Below, piece after piece: positions 41,126 to 41,595 of a stretch of DNA of 41,595 bases. How positions within the stretch are numbered: position 1 is the first letter of the stretch; every line of letters starts with the position of its first letter. Under the pieces are notes generated by a model, which was not told the DNA's origin, did not search any database, and saw only the letters and a list, made by a program, of their open reading frames with translations. The position numbers and the translations under genes were made by a program. The DNA is from Asanoa siamensis (GTDB lineage Bacteria; Actinomycetota; Actinomycetes; Mycobacteriales; Micromonosporaceae), in NCBI RefSeq assembly GCF_016862555.1, contig NZ_BONE01000069.1, forward strand, positions 1-41,595, read 5' to 3'.

Positions 41126-41595
41126 ATGCCCAAGATCGCAACTGCCGACCGGGTCGACCGCGACCAGCTCGTCGAGTTCGTCCGCACCCGCCACCGGCTG
41201 ACCCTGGTGACCTTCCGCCGCGACGGCCGCCCCCAGCTGTCGCCGGTGGCGGGCGGCGTCGACGAGGCCGGCCGCATCGTGATCTCCACGTACCCGGACC
41301 GCGCCAAGTCCGTCAACGCCCGCCGCAACCCGGCCGTCAGCGTGCTGGTGCACTCCGACGACTGGAACGACCCGTACGTCCAGGTCGACGGGACGGCCGA
41401 GGTCCTCGACATGCCGTCCGCGGAGACGGAGGACGCGCTGGTCGAGTACTTCCGCTGCATCGCCGGCGAACATCCGGACTGGACGGAGTACCGCGAGGCG
41501 ATGCGCCGCCAGGGCAAGTCCCTGATCCGCGTCACGATCGACTCCTGGGGCCCGATCGCCACGGGCGGCTTCCCGCCGGACCGTGCCCCTGCGAG
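41126..41595 (+). CDS. PPOX-class (F420-dependent) oxidoreductase, C-terminus beyond right edge
   Basis: ATG 41126 opens at least 156 residues with no stop before the edge. FVRTRHRLTLVTFRRDGRPQLSPVAGGVDEAGRIVISTYPDRAKSVNARRNPAVSVLVHSDDWNDPYVQVDGTAEVLD is the split-beta-barrel flavin-fold core of the pyridoxamine-oxidase-like family; GRPQLSPV and YPDRAKSVNARRNP are the cofactor phosphate-binding strand and loop. In actinobacteria such proteins mostly use coenzyme F420 and are annotated PPOX class. EYFRCIAGEHPDWTEYREAMRRQGKSLIRVTIDSWGP is the usual end of the fold, so only a short tail is missing. Probable cytoplasmic reductase with unknown substrate. Confidence 0.9.
   Translation, partial: MPKIATADRVDRDQLVEFVRTRHRLTLVTFRRDGRPQLSPVAGGVDEAGRIVISTYPDRAKSVNARRNPAVSVLVHSDDWNDPYVQVDGTAEVLDMPSAETEDALVEYFRCIAGEHPDWTEYREAMRRQGKSLIRVTIDSWGPIATGGFPPDRAPA

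Overview
The window is about 72% G+C, with G or C at most third codon positions, frequent GTG (and some TTG) starts, many four-base stop/start overlaps and short intergenic gaps. This points to an actinobacterial chromosome. The content fits a filamentous soil actinomycete, perhaps Micromonosporaceae: DUF3040, DUF6193 and EACC1 proteins, a PPOX/F420-type flavoprotein, a LigD fragment, a cytochrome P450, PadR/HAAS and OFA-transporter pairs, and an expansin. The genus is inference. No tRNA, rRNA, CRISPR array, insertion sequence, integrase or phage gene was seen, so this looks like a chromosomal arm rich in small accessory transcription units, not an island.

Layout. 1-5.6 kb: a bacterial expansin running off the left edge, a DHA2 drug exporter, an orphan EACC1 protein and an MMPL transporter broken by a one-base frameshift. 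5.7-8.9 kb: DUF998 membrane protein, PEP mutase/isocitrate-lyase-like enzyme, two-domain universal stress protein, SAM methyltransferase. 8.9-12.5 kb: FAD oxidoreductase, acetyltransferase, DUF3040 protein and a LigD with phosphoesterase and polymerase domains but no ligase domain. 12.5-14.7 kb: secreted M15 peptidase with a clear promoter, 5' hairpin and terminator, then DUF6193 and DUF1801 proteins. 14.7-17.7 kb: an SRPBCC/ArsR operon whose second SRPBCC gene is a deletion remnant and whose promoter carries two identical-arm operators, then a P450 and an acetyltransferase. 18-25.5 kb: a DUF1963 protein with an atypical C-terminus, MalY-like C-S lyase, EXPERA/SDR/MmcQ genes, several unknown proteins and an arylamine N-acetyltransferase. 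25.5-32 kb: MFS transporter, PadR/HAAS pair, aminotransferase, OFA transporter with small subunit, TDT-family carrier. 32-41.6 kb: O-methyltransferase, SMP-30 lactonase coupled to a GH2 beta-galactosidase, membrane-anchored hydrolase, TetR with two flanking aldo/keto reductases, and a PPOX flavoprotein cut by the right edge.

How the genes work together. Most units are independent. The clearest functional links are expansin plus beta-galactosidase/lactonase (plant polysaccharide and oligosaccharide use), several exporters and detoxifying enzymes (P450, NAT, AKRs, MFS pumps), and four small regulator-controlled units. Three of these have operators that can be read directly: ArsR-SRPBCC, PadR-HAAS (apparently leaderless, with a 24-bp perfect palindrome touching the start codon) and TetR-AKR. 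The most unusual items are the orphan EACC1 protein, the PadR promoter architecture, the SRPBCC deletion remnant, the frameshifted MMPL gene with an internal 15-residue repeat, and two convergent gene pairs whose stop codons share one CTAG.
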